The position numbers were made by a program, and so were the translations under genes. Shown here piece after piece: positions 1-8,884 of a stretch of DNA of 64,000 nucleotides (its first letter is position 1; the number at the start of each line of letters is the position of its first letter). The notes beneath the pieces are model-generated. The model did no database searches. It had not been told where the DNA came from and worked only from the letters and a program-made list of their open reading frames with translations. Location: NCBI RefSeq assembly GCF_963665355.1, contig NZ_OY762229.1:4712001-4776000 (forward strand), in the 5' to 3' direction. Origin of the DNA: an uncultured Desulfobacter sp. (lineage in GTDB: Bacteria > Desulfobacterota > Desulfobacteria > Desulfobacterales > Desulfobacteraceae).

Positions 1-540
1 CACCAGCGGGAAAATCTCTCTTTGGCCCTGGCTGCAAGCGAACTTATCTTTGAACAGAACAAAGGCAGTGATCCACGGTATGATCTGACCATGGAAAACA
101 TCCACCAAGGGCTTGCCCGGGTCAAATGGCCAGGCCGTCTTGAAAAAATTATGGACCACCCCCTGGTTATACTGGACGGGGCCCACAATTATAAGGCATC
201 TGCGCTCCTGGGCAAATACCTGACCCAGACATTGGGGAATAAAAAACTGACACTTGTCATCGGCATCCTGGATGACAAGCCCTATGAATCCATGCTGAAA
301 CAGCTGCTGCCCAGGGCCCAAAGACTCATTGTAACCAAAGCCAAAATCAACCGCAGCATTGAACCCGAGGTGCTTTCAGCAGCTGCCCGAAAAATATTCC
401 AAGGGGACTTACAGGTCATCGAAGATGTAAAAGAGGCTATATCACATGCAATTTCAATAAGTTGCGACAATGATGCCGTATGTATTGCCGGCTCTCTGTA
501 TGTGGTTGGAGAGGCCAAAGAGAAATTTGATATGGTATAA
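1..540 (+). CDS. folC: FolC C-terminal part (folylpolyglutamate/dihydrofolate synthase), start outside window
   Basis: The frame is open from base 1 to the TAA at 538-540, so these are the last 179 residues of a longer protein. FolC ligates glutamate to (dihydro)folate with ATP in the cytoplasm. Seen: a KWPGRLE segment near window residue 42 and ILDGAHN near residue 56, the signatures that open the C-terminal Mur-ligase-like domain, then an alpha/beta stretch that ends about where FolC proteins normally end. The ATP-binding N-terminal domain and any upstream partner are not visible. The stop codon coincides with the first bases of a dispersed repeat element. Confidence 0.9.
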   Translation, partial: HQRENLSLALAASELIFEQNKGSDPRYDLTMENIHQGLARVKWPGRLEKIMDHPLVILDGAHNYKASALLGKYLTQTLGNKKLTLVIGILDDKPYESMLKQLLPRAQRLIVTKAKINRSIEPEVLSAAARKIFQGDLQVIEDVKEAISHAISISCDNDAVCIAGSLYVVGEAKEKFDMV

Positions 541-634
541 CAGCCATGGGCTGAGCCTGACATATCAGCTGCCGGGCTCAGCCCACAACGAAGGTTCAAA
601 GATCTGCGTAGGTTACACAGACTTTCATATAAAA
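538..634 (+). repeat. Dispersed two-hairpin repeat, copy 1
   Basis: One of four copies of a ~95-bp element (others at 21982, 40013 reverse, 46735). It begins TAACAGCCATGG and ends CTTTCATATAAAA. It contains two adjacent stem-loops. The first here has a perfect 10-bp stem, GGGCTGAGCC with GGCTCAGCCC. The second pairs AAAGATCTG-type and CAGACTTT-type arms with a few mismatches. The initial TAA is also the folC stop codon. No coding potential is apparent. Confidence 0.85.
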
Positions 635-1001
635 CCAGAAGCGTTTTATCAATATTTTTTTGCCCTACCGGTCTTGGGGATAATGCATCAGGATAAGTTG
701 CTTCACCGGTCAACGTCTCATAAAGAACTTTGGTATCAGGCCATTGATGCAACCCGCTTTTTTTTGAAAACATTTCTAAGAATCTTACCAAATTATCGTT
801 GCACCATAAAAGCGCACACGATATAAACCCCATATCAGGAATTTGTATGCTGGTCTTGAACCCGCGGCATTGTTCAACAGCGTTTTATCAATAATCCCGC
901 TCACTTTGTCAACCGGCTTTAATTTTAGTAACAGCACATCCAAGTGCTACTGCCCAGGCGTTTTTATCGGCGGGCCTATTGATGAATCGCTTCTGGTTTT
1001 A
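630..1001 (+). other. Leader bounded by 25-bp inverted repeats, directly upstream of the RT; possible structured ncRNA
   Basis: No credible gene lies here. The left arm 630-654 (starts TAAAACCAGAAGCG) and the right arm 977-1001 (ends CGCTTCTGGTTTTA) are inverted repeats matching at 23 of 25 positions. The right arm ends 8 bp before the RT start codon. A 15-nt part of the left arm, AGCGTTTTATCAATA (640-654), recurs directly at 879-893. Retrons and some defence RTs have a structured RNA upstream of the RT; that this is such an RNA is inference. The arms could also be the ends of a small non-autonomous transposable element. Confidence 0.45.
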
Positions 1002-1009
1002 CGAAAAAG

Positions 1010-2455
1010 ATGCACACAGATAGGTTCAGAAAATTAAGAAAAGAATCGTTATCAAACCTTTTTGATAAAAAGGAGGTCAGCTCTGTATGGAGGAAAATTG
1101 TTCGTGGTCAGCTGCGCTCTCTGGATTTCCAAGACTTATACGATCACTATGATTTCAACTACAACATAGAGGATCGAGCTACAGCGATTAGAAATGAAAT
1201 TTTGAATGGAACATATCGTGTTTCACTACCATTAATTTATAGGTTAGAGAAAAAATTCGGTGTATGTCGGCATATTGTTATCCCACAACCAATTGATGCC
1301 CTTGTTTTGCAAGTTCTGGTCGAGTCTATCGCTGATCAGATCATCAAGCACCAACCTTCTGAGAACTCCTTTTACTCTCGTGACAAACACAATGTTGGTA
1401 AGCCGCATGAAGCGGCCGAGTACGGTCTTTCTTTCAGGAAGCAGTGGAAAAAACTACAGAAAGAGATTTACCGATTTAACGATGAAAAAGAGCTCTTAAT
1501 TGTTACTGATTTGTCGAATTATTATGACAGCATAAGCATAGAAGAGCTGAAAAAGGTTTTTTTAGGATATGTTGAGAATAATGAGGTTCTCGTCGATATT
1601 CTCTTCCGTGTAATCGAAGAAATATCATGGAAGCCCGATTATCTTCCATACAGCGGTAGAGGATTGCCCACATCGAATCTTGAAGAAATTCGGTTGCTTG
1701 CGCATTCCTTCCTATTTGAGATCGATGAAGTACTGAAACAACGGACTCACGATTCATTCACGAGATGGATGGATGACATAGTAATTGGAGCAGATGATAG
1801 AAAGGAGGCAATTGAACTAATCAGTTCAATTTCAGACATGCTTAAGAGTCGAGGGCTATCTCTAAATCTCTCTAAAACAGCAATCTATGACAGGAAAGAA
1901 GCTCGTTATCATTTCCAAATTGAAGAAAACAAATATCTCGACTCTTTGGAAGACGTCAAGAAAGGTGATGCCGATTACAATCAGGTAACAACAGATCTAA
2001 AGAAAAACTTCAAGAAGCACTTTAAAGATCATGGTCCAAAATACTGGGACAAGATAGCCAAACGCTATATAACTGCATTTGGAAAGCTCGAATCAACCAA
2101 GCTTCTTACTGAAATATCAAGAGTGTATTTAAACTATCCTGGCCTTCGGCCAAATCTCTTATATTATCTGTCGAAGATTGGTTACAAGAAGCAAACGGCA
2201 AAAAAAGTAGAGGAAATATTATCAAATATTGATGTTTTTGACGATATATCTATTTATCAAATCTGCGCACTCGTTACTTCATGGGAAATACCAATAAATG
2301 ATGACAGCAAAAAATTCTTACAGTGCATCGATAGTGCTTTAGTTAGCGCATCCTTTAAAAGCAAAAACCCAGCTGACTTTTATTCGGTATTATGGTTTAA
2401 AGCGAAATATGACCACTCTGAAGAGTTACTAAGTGTTAAACTCAGAGAGAATTAG
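1010..2455 (+). CDS. Orphan reverse transcriptase of defence (unknown-group) type, 481 aa
   Basis: RNA-directed DNA polymerase core seen in order: RHIVIPQPIDALVLQ near residue 88, motif A VTDLSNYYDS around residue 167, GRGLPTS around 216, catalytic box WMDD (in place of YxDD) at about 253-256, and a thumb-like GLSLNLSKTAIY. After the RT core there are about 190 residues, predicted helical, without recognised motifs. It is not a group II intron maturase (no X/En domains) and is longer than typical retron RTs (~320 aa); the layout fits the unknown-group/Abi-like RTs, several of which are antiphage. I cannot assign a DRT class. No clear Shine-Dalgarno precedes ATG 1010. The gene is AT-rich compared with neighbours, which suggests transfer. 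The 3' end may be frameshifted: an alternative frame continues to 2546. Confidence 0.85.
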   Translation: MHTDRFRKLRKESLSNLFDKKEVSSVWRKIVRGQLRSLDFQDLYDHYDFNYNIEDRATAIRNEILNGTYRVSLPLIYRLEKKFGVCRHIVIPQPIDALVLQVLVESIADQIIKHQPSENSFYSRDKHNVGKPHEAAEYGLSFRKQWKKLQKEIYRFNDEKELLIVTDLSNYYDSISIEELKKVFLGYVENNEVLVDILFRVIEEISWKPDYLPYSGRGLPTSNLEEIRLLAHSFLFEIDEVLKQRTHDSFTRWMDDIVIGADDRKEAIELISSISDMLKSRGLSLNLSKTAIYDRKEARYHFQIEENKYLDSLEDVKKGDADYNQVTTDLKKNFKKHFKDHGPKYWDKIAKRYITAFGKLESTKLLTEISRVYLNYPGLRPNLLYYLSKIGYKKQTAKKVEEILSNIDVFDDISIYQICALVTSWEIPINDDSKKFLQCIDSALVSASFKSKNPADFYSVLWFKAKYDHSEELLSVKLREN

Positions 2456-2546
2456 AACAGATGAAGATATAAGGAAATCGATTCTTGAGCATGTGCACGA
2501 CCCATATTATAGAAAGTGGCTGGATGCTCAGTACAATGTTAACTGA

Positions 2547-2940
2547 TTATAGTCTAATCGGGATAGGACTCCCCATCACTGAGGAACCCTCCCACGGCAT
2601 CATCCGCCCTTTGAGGAAGGATTTGGCTTCAGTAAGCCGGAAGTAATTCCACCATCCCATAGAGCATTGGTTCAATTCCTGGATGACCTGCCACAGGCTT
2701 TTGCCCCGCTTTCGACTGGTTAATTCCCGGACTTTGTCCTTGAACCGTTTCATGCTTTTGGCATGAATCCGGATTTTTGACTGTCCACACATTTGAAAAT
2801 ATGTGAATCCGAGGAATTTGCGCAGCCACGGTCTGCTGACGGCACTTTTGTCCTGGTTTACTTTGAGCTTGAGTTTCACGGTCAGAAACCTGGTGATACT
2901 CTGCATAACCCTTTCGACTGCTTGTCGGCTTGATCATCGG
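2547..2940 (-). pseudogene. Group II intron reverse transcriptase/maturase, C-terminal remnant
   Basis: The minus-strand frame 2547-2906 encodes the maturase end of a group II intron-encoded protein. It shows VNQDKSAVSRPWLRKFLGF, then a basic stretch around KSMKRFKDKVRELTSRKRG, then WWNYFRLTEAKSFLKG. These are family landmarks downstream of the RT core. Upstream on this strand the reading frame breaks (a residual QAVERV segment is preceded by a stop) and the YADD region is not intact. No intron RNA domain V was recognised. It faces the orphan RT tail to tail but is unrelated to it. The fragment is inactive. Confidence 0.8.
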
Positions 2941-3065
2941 CTTTTACAGACCGAAGTATCGTCACCAGTACCCAGTTGCCATACAACTGCACCCTTCGCC
3001 TCCATCAGGCTGGGTCTAAGACTTGCCAAATGTATTGAAATTCTATACAGTTGACTCACGTTTAA

Positions 3066-3145
3066 GAACATGTGCCGTGCCCGGCACACCACAATTTACT
3101 GCACGGGAGCGCAAACAGCGCGCCCCGTGAGCAATGCGTTATAAT
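3066..3145 (+). other. attC-like imperfect palindrome A
   Basis: An imperfect palindrome with arms CACGGGAGCGC and GCGCGCCCCGTG around AAACA is followed by TGCGTTATAATC. The latter resembles the R' core (GTT...) of integron attC sites. It ends about 20 nt before the DUF1499 gene. Site B after that gene has the same TGCGTTAT ending. No integrase is visible, so at most this is a cluster of attC sites lacking an integrase. Assignment rests on shape only. Confidence 0.4.
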
Positions 3146-3161
3146 CAGAAAAATAAAAACA

Positions 3162-3617
3162 ATGAGCAAACAAACCCTGATTGTCCTTGCAAGTTTGTTC
3201 TTTATTACAGGATGCATGACAACAATGCCAAATTTAGGAATTGAGAACGGCAAGTTGAAGGAATGTCCTGATTCACCTAATTGTGTAAACAGCCAGATTC
3301 AAAAGAAGAATCATTTTATAGAACCAATCACTTTAAAAGCAACTTCACTCGAAGCAAAAAATTATATTTTAGAAGTGCTCAAAAATTTTAAACAATCAAA
3401 AGTTGTCGTAGTTGAGAACAACTATATTAGAGCTGAGTTTGTTTCAAAAGTTTTTCGCTTCGTTGATGATGTTGAATTTTATTTTCCTGATAGTGATTCA
3501 GCAGAAATACTGATCCATGTTCGATCAGCTTCAAGAGTTGGTTATTCCGATTTAGGTGTTAACAGAAAAAGAATCGAAAATATCCGAAGCAAAATTCATG
3601 AAATTATAAGGAAATAG
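3162..3617 (+). CDS. DUF1499-family lipoprotein
   Basis: 151 aa. The N-terminus MSKQTLIVLASLFFITGC is a lipoprotein signal with the cysteine at residue 18, so the mature protein is probably membrane-anchored. Seen: CPDSPNCV near residue 33 and RSASRVGYSDLGVNRKR near residue 125, both hallmarks of DUF1499 proteins, whose function is unknown. Start chosen at ATG 3162 because it gives the signal peptide; the longer frame from 3072 would read through the attC-like palindrome. Very AT-rich (about 28% GC in sampled stretches) against a ~50% background, and flanked by attC-like sites, so probably a captured gene cassette (inference). Confidence 0.75.
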   Translation: MSKQTLIVLASLFFITGCMTTMPNLGIENGKLKECPDSPNCVNSQIQKKNHFIEPITLKATSLEAKNYILEVLKNFKQSKVVVVENNYIRAEFVSKVFRFVDDVEFYFPDSDSAEILIHVRSASRVGYSDLGVNRKRIENIRSKIHEIIRK

Positions 3618-3626
3618 AAATATATT

Positions 3627-3690
3627 ATAACCAGGCATTTCACCTGACCTGGTCCTCTTTGCGGCCCAGGCAGGTGAATTTTGCGTTATG
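3627..3690 (+). other. attC-like imperfect palindrome B
   Basis: TTATAACC at the left is followed by arms GCATTTCACCTGACCTGG and CCAGGCAGGTGAATTTTGC around CCTCTTTGCGGC, then GCGTTATGC. Both arms pair through TTCACCTG/CAGGTGAA with bulges, and the left TTATAAC partly complements the right GTTATGC, as in attC R'' and R' boxes. It separates two genes on the same strand. Confidence is limited because the box sequences are not the strict GTTRRRY consensus. Confidence 0.45.
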
Positions 3691-3711
3691 CATCATAGGA
3701 TGCTCCAATTT

Positions 3712-4146
3712 ATGAAACCGGTTGTACAGGAAGAAACGACAGGATGCGGAATTGCATCAGTAGCAAATATTCTGGGTAAAACATATTCAGAAGTTAAAGA
3801 AATTGCAAATGCTATGGGTATTTACGCATCAGATAAATCGCTCTGGTCTGATACCCAGTATGTGAGACGCATGCTTTCCGCATCAGGTTTTGAAACTTCA
3901 CCAGATGAAGTGCCTTTTGAGACATGGGGTAAGTTACCCCATGTAGCGCTTCTGTCGATCAAGCATTATCAGGAAGACAGCAAGAATTTTTGGCATTGGG
4001 TGGTTTTCAAAAGAATCGATAACAAGCCAATTGTTTTAGACTCAGCAAGTTCTCTACCGTCAAATATCCGAACTGACTTTGATGAAATGCAGCCAAAGTG
4101 GTTCATTGAGGTCAAAATGCATAATAAGGAGCCCAACTCGAAATAA
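3712..4146 (+). CDS. Peptidase C39-like (papain-fold) domain protein
   Basis: 144 aa from ATG 3712. That start was chosen because AGGA at 3697-3700 lies 11 nt upstream; the frame is open back to an ATG at 3688 inside the attC-like box. Seen: TTGCGIASVANILGK near the N-terminus (catalytic-type Cys), FWHWVVF (His) and VLDSA (Asp), the order of the C39-like cysteine peptidase/bacteriocin-processing fold. There is no membrane segment or ABC domain, so it is a stand-alone small enzyme of unknown substrate. It is the last gene of the possible cassette pair. No attC-like site follows it: 4147-4359 shows nothing I can identify. Confidence 0.6.
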   Translation: MKPVVQEETTGCGIASVANILGKTYSEVKEIANAMGIYASDKSLWSDTQYVRRMLSASGFETSPDEVPFETWGKLPHVALLSIKHYQEDSKNFWHWVVFKRIDNKPIVLDSASSLPSNIRTDFDEMQPKWFIEVKMHNKEPNSK

Positions 4147-4359
4147 TCAAAGCAGACAACACCAGCAGAACCTACAAACTGCTCAGAAATTTTCCATAGC
4201 GGATAGAGCCCGGCCCCGTCCAAATTATTTTTTCTTCGGCTTAAGTCTTTGTAAACACATCGTATTATTTCTAAAAGACAAGTTTGGAACAATAACACAT
4301 AATGATGATTTTATCAATGTTTTCAAAAAGATAAGTCTTTTTGATTTTTTACCGGTTCA

Positions 4360-7300
4360 TCAACTGTGACGGCAATCAATTATGCAAGTCGGCTCTTTTC
4401 GTTTTTCGTGCTTGACCATAGATAAACAGAGCAATACCGGAAAAAGCAGCAAGGTGATAACGGTACTGCTCATCAGGCCAAAGGTCATGGAAACAGCCGC
4501 AGGAATGAGAAACTGCGCCTGTTCAGAAGGTTCGAGCATCAGCGGCAAAAGCCCCAGGCAGGTGGTCAGTGTGGTCAGAAGTTTGGGCCGGAACTGGCTG
4601 CAGGCAGCCTCTAAAACCGCCTTTTTACCTTGAACACCCGTGGCCTGGACAGCATTGAGCCCGGACAACAGAACAATGGCATCATTGACCACCACCCCGG
4701 TCATGGCAATAATGCCCACCACAGAGATAATGGAAAGGTCGTATCCCATCAGAATATGCCCCCAGACCGCGCCGACAACCGCAAAGGGGATCACGGAGAG
4801 CACCAGCAAAGGCTTTACAGGACAACGGTAGACATAGACCATGATCAGGTACATGATTGAAAGGACAACGGCAAAGCCTGCACCAAGGGCGGTAAGGGCT
4901 TCGCTGTTCTCTTCCTCTTCCCCGCCGTAACGCACGTGAAGGCCCGGGAACTGCCGTACAAGATCCGGGATGATATCGTCTTCAAGTGAATCCTCAATGT
5001 TATCATCCGAATACCCGAAGGCAACATCTGCGGACACCGGATAGATCCGCACCCCGTCGCGCCGCATCAATTGCGTGGGCGACCGGCCCATGGATACGGA
5101 TGCCACCTGGTTTAAGGGCACAAATGTGCCGTCATCCAGTGCGATCCGCACCCTGTCAAGGGTTTCAAGGCGGCTTCTTTCGTTCTTGCTTAACCGGACT
5201 CTGACCGTTACCTCCTGGCCGTTGCGGATAAACTGTGCGGCTTCAATGCCGTGGAACCGGTTACGGATCTGCTCTCCTAGGTTCCTTGTGGTAAGCCCTT
5301 TGAGCATCCCCTGTTCATTCGGACAGAACCGCAGTTCAGGTTTTCCCATGCGCACACCATCATCAATGGATGTCAGGCCTGCAATTGCGCGCATCCGTGT
5401 TCCCAGGACCAGGGCTGCAGCCCAGGCCGTTTCCTGGTTCGGGTGCATCAGTTCAACCTGTATGGGGTCACTGCCGGAGACATTGACCTCCCCTGTAAAA
5501 TTTATGGATTCAAGTCTGCCGGAAACACCAAATGCCTGTTGCCATTTTACGGCAAATTCCCGGCTGGAAAGGGTTCGCTGCCCTGCCTTGGGAAGGGCTG
5601 CCAATATGGAAATATAATGGGTGCCGGCAAGGGTTTCCACCTCAACCTCACCCTCCTCCAGACGTGTACCGATCAAGGAGAGAATCCCTTCAGATGTCAT
5701 CTCAGACTGCCTGAACACCTGCTGTGCAGCCTGGACAAGCCGGTTCTGGATTTCCACGGATTCGCTTTCAGGGGATCCGTAAGGAAGGGTGGCCTGGACA
5801 ATGACCGTGTCGGCATCAATGGTTGGTGTCATGCTGAATTTCAGCCACCCGCCGGACACGGCAGCAAGGGTAATTGTCAGAAGGCACAGTGCGGTGACAA
5901 AAACAAGCAAAGGCGCATTAAGGCAGGCATGAAGCATGGATCGAAACCTGCCGTTGACAAAGCGTGATACCATTCGGTTGATCTTTTTCTGGGGGGGCGG
6001 ACAGCAGAGCCAGACCCGGTATGGACCGCCCATGGCCGCTTAAATGGGCCGGCAAAATGACCAGGGACTCTACAAGGGAGACCAGAAGCACCGGAATAAC
6101 AACGCCGGGGATCTGCAAAAATAAATTGCCCATTTCACCGGGCACAAAGCCCATGGGCAAAAACGCAAGTATGGTGGTGCTAACGGCCATCAACAACGGC
6201 CCGCCCATGGTTGTACACCCTTTAAGGGCTGCAGACAAAGGGGACTGCCCCCTATCCCGGTGCAGATGTATGGCTTCGCCCATGATAATGGCGTCATCCA
6301 CCACCACCCCAATGGTGATGATAAAGGCAAACAGCGACAGCATATTAATGGTAAACCCCATCAGGTACATCAGCATCAGTCCGCCGAAAAGGGAAACTGG
6401 AATGCCGGCGGTCACCCAAAAGGCTACCCCGGGGGTAAGGAACAACCACAGCACCAAAAGCACAAGAACCAGACCCGTGAGCGCGTTTTCAACCAGAAGC
6501 ATCATACGGTTGTGATAGGCCTGGGCCTGGTTTTCAAAAATCTGTACCTTTACCCCGTTGTATCTGGTTTTGGCGGTTTCCCGGATAAACTGTTTGACCA
6601 TTTGCGCCACATCGCCCGGGGACTGGCCGTTAACGGCAAAAACATCCAGCACCACCGCAGGCTTTGAGTTAAACCAGCACTCAACATCGCCTGGGGCAAG
6701 GGCTTCCCGGATATCGGCAATATCCGACAGGTACACCATTTGTCCGCTTTCATTTTCAATTACCAGAATGGTGCCAAGCCGGCTCGGTGTGCGCTTTTGT
6801 GCGCTTGTCCGCAGCCCCGTGTCCCAGCGGGAGGTGTACAGGGTTCCGCCGGATAAATCCGTGGTGTTCGCCTCGATTTTGTCTGCAACAAGAGCAAGGC
6901 TGAGCCCGGTCTGTTCCAATGTGTTTTCATCAAGTTCCACCGTGATTTCATGGGCCTTTGAAAAGGTCATCTCCACCCGGGTAAGTCCTGCCCGGGCCAC
7001 AAGGTCTTTTATGATATTTTCTGCAGCCCGCGCAAGCAAAACCCTTGGCTGGTCGCCATATACCACCAGTGACAGGGCCTTTTCAGTTTCCACGGACAAG
7101 GATATCACCGGTGCCCGGGCCTGCCTGGGCACCGGTGATCCGGTCCACCCGGTTTTTGACATCTCCAAGCATTTTCTGCCGGTCCACCCCAAATGCCATT
7201 AGAATATCAATATGCCCCATGCCTTCCATGGCTTTGCCGGACACCCGCCGCACCCCTTTAAGGCCGCGCACGGCATTTTCAATAACCGTTATTACAGATT

Positions 7301-7478
7301 GCTCCACCTCCCCGGGACCGGCTCCGGGCAGTTCCACGTCAATGGTGAGAACAGGCTCTATCCGGTCCGGCATCAACTGCTGCCGGATCAACATGGCCCC
7401 GGCCATGCCGCCGGCCAAAAGAACCACCATCAGCACATTGGCAAAGGCCCGGTTTTGTATCAATTTTTCGTAAACCAT
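4360..7478 (-). pseudogene. RND-family efflux pump (inner-membrane), broken by two frameshifts
   Basis: Start ATG at 7478-7476 (MVYEKLIQNRAFANV, first transmembrane segment). The protein is split over three frames: 7478-~7130, ~7140-~5998, and ~5998-4360. Together they give a nearly full-length RND transporter. Seen: periplasmic porter segments, GVVVDDAIIMGEAI (TM4 acidic pair of the proton relay) in the middle part and GVVVNDAIVLLSGL in the C-terminal half. The first break lies inside a 13-bp inverted repeat (7105-7140). The second is at a run of seven G (5993-5999). The adaptor gene just upstream is also broken and cut by a transposon, so real decay is likely, though homopolymer sequencing errors are possible. 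Substrate unknown. Confidence 0.85.
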
Positions 7479-7501
7479 AACTGTTTTTCCGTCTTGGGTT
7501 T

Positions 7502-7828
7502 TTAATTTTCTAAGGGCAGTGGGTGTAACCGCATACCGGCCAGGGGGTGGACAAATGGGATAAAACGATCCGGGTGCCGGGCTTAAGTCCTTTTGCCACA
7601 ACATGGCTTTGGTCCCGGGCAAGAAAGGTAAAAGGAACAATGGCCAGGGTGTCTTTTTTATCCAGCACCCACACCGTGTTTCCGGGGCGCACAGCTTTCC
7701 GGTCTATGGCATACACATCGCTGTACATTGTGCCCTGAAGCACTACGCCGGCATAACAGTTCAAGACATCCGTGCTGCCGGTTTCAAATTCAACTAAGGC
7801 CGCCTTTTGCCCGGTTTTGGGGTCACAC
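7502..7828 (-). pseudogene. RND membrane-fusion (adaptor) protein, C-terminal fragment
   Basis: The remnant reads CDPKTGQKAALVEFETGS and later VYAIDRKAVRPGNTVWVLDK, RDQSHVVAKGLKPGTRIV: the beta-barrel and membrane-proximal part of a periplasmic adaptor (HlyD/AcrA family). A run of five C near 7546-7550 shifts the frame; in the shifted frame the end reads LAGMRLHPLPLEN and stops at 7502-7504, as expected for the family. The 5' part is missing, replaced around 7828-7845 by transposase sequence in opposite orientation. It lies 24 bp upstream of the RND gene, the usual order. Confidence 0.75.
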
Positions 7829-7834
7829 CCGGGC

Positions 7835-8866
7835 AGGAAACCGAAAAAACGTAAAAAAGGTACCGGAGCCCACTTTGGGCTCGATTATTTAGGCTTCGTA
7901 GGCAGGTGTACCATGCTGCTGGGGTCCGCTGGGGTGCAGGCAGCGCTACTTTGTCCGTCCTATGAACTGGCAAGGAAAATGTTGAAATCTCACTCTATTA
8001 TTCTCTGCGTCAAGACGATCCGCCGCCTTATCATGGATCTTGGCCGACGTGCCATTGAACACCGTGGCCGGTTATCGTTATCCGAAAACGATTCTGTTGA
8101 CGGGAAAACCATATTGATCTGCATTGATGGCGGGCGGCTACGTGAAAGAAAGACCAAACGCGGACGAAAACGTAAGGGACAAAAACGACAGGGGTTTCAC
8201 AGTAACTGGCGTGAACCTTTACAATTTGTCATCCAAACCATCAATGAAGAGGGCGTCGCATGCAAGAACCATCTGCCCATCTATGATGCTACGATGGGCA
8301 AGATTGATTTCGCTTTTGATCTCCTTGAAGGATATTTGAACAACATGAACATTTCCAACGCCAATCACGTTGTCTTTTGTGGTGACGGAGCTCGTAGCTA
8401 CTGGAAGCGCATAGAACCGATGATGAAAAAACTTGGAGTTGTCAACCACCACGAGATTATCGATTACACCCATGCAAAGCAGAATCTGAATGAGATAATC
8501 GGCATGTTGCCAAAGAGACTCACCGCCAAAGAAATGTCGAAAATAATCGAAGAGTGGAAAGATCTCCTCTGGCAGGGAAATGTGAATGAAATTAATGCCC
8601 AAATCAAGAAACAGATCCGCTATCCCCAAAAGCGCGAGAAGGCACTCTCCAAATTCGACAACTATTTCAAGAGAAACCGGGAAAGAGTGCAATATGCAGC
8701 CATGCAGGAACAAAATTTGCCGATTGGCAGTGGGTGCGTCGAGAGTGCCATTCGTCGAGTTGTGAATCTTAGGATGAAATCTCCGGGTATTTTTTGGAAA
8801 AAGGAAACTGCTGAACACATGCTTTTCTCAGAAGCCAGTTACTTTCTGGCAGATGGGATATCATGA
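7835..8866 (+). pseudogene. 5'-truncated DDE transposase (ISKra4/ISLre2-like)
   Basis: The open frame begins at 7772 only because it runs antisense through the adaptor remnant; homologous-looking sequence begins about HFGLDYLGFVGRCT (~7875). Seen: DGGRLRERKTKRGR followed by WREPLQFVI, a GDGARSYWKR block, a helix-rich insert, and a C-terminal PIGSGCVESAIRRVVNLRM, the GSG..ES pattern of ISKra4/ISLre2-like DDE transposases. About 100 N-terminal residues are missing, so it should be inactive. The family is assigned from these motifs only. I could not define terminal repeats. Confidence 0.65.
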
Positions 8867-8884
8867 CAGACAATATTCACAAGG

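Noticed and set aside
282-1037. ORFs of 183, 118 and 64 aa around folC's end and the RT leader
   Set aside because: They cross the repeat element and the inverted-repeat leader, lack ribosome binding sites and have no coherent composition.
630-2455. Classical retron
   Set aside because: Inverted repeats precede an RT as in retrons, but the RT is ~160 residues too long and carries WMDD; kept only as an analogy.
7124-7192. In-frame UGA at the RND break as selenocysteine
   Set aside because: The homologous protein continues in a different frame, so this is an indel, not a recoded UGA.
8219-8818. 199-aa ORF antisense to the DDE transposase
   Set aside because: Shadow of the transposase gene; no start signal or domain.
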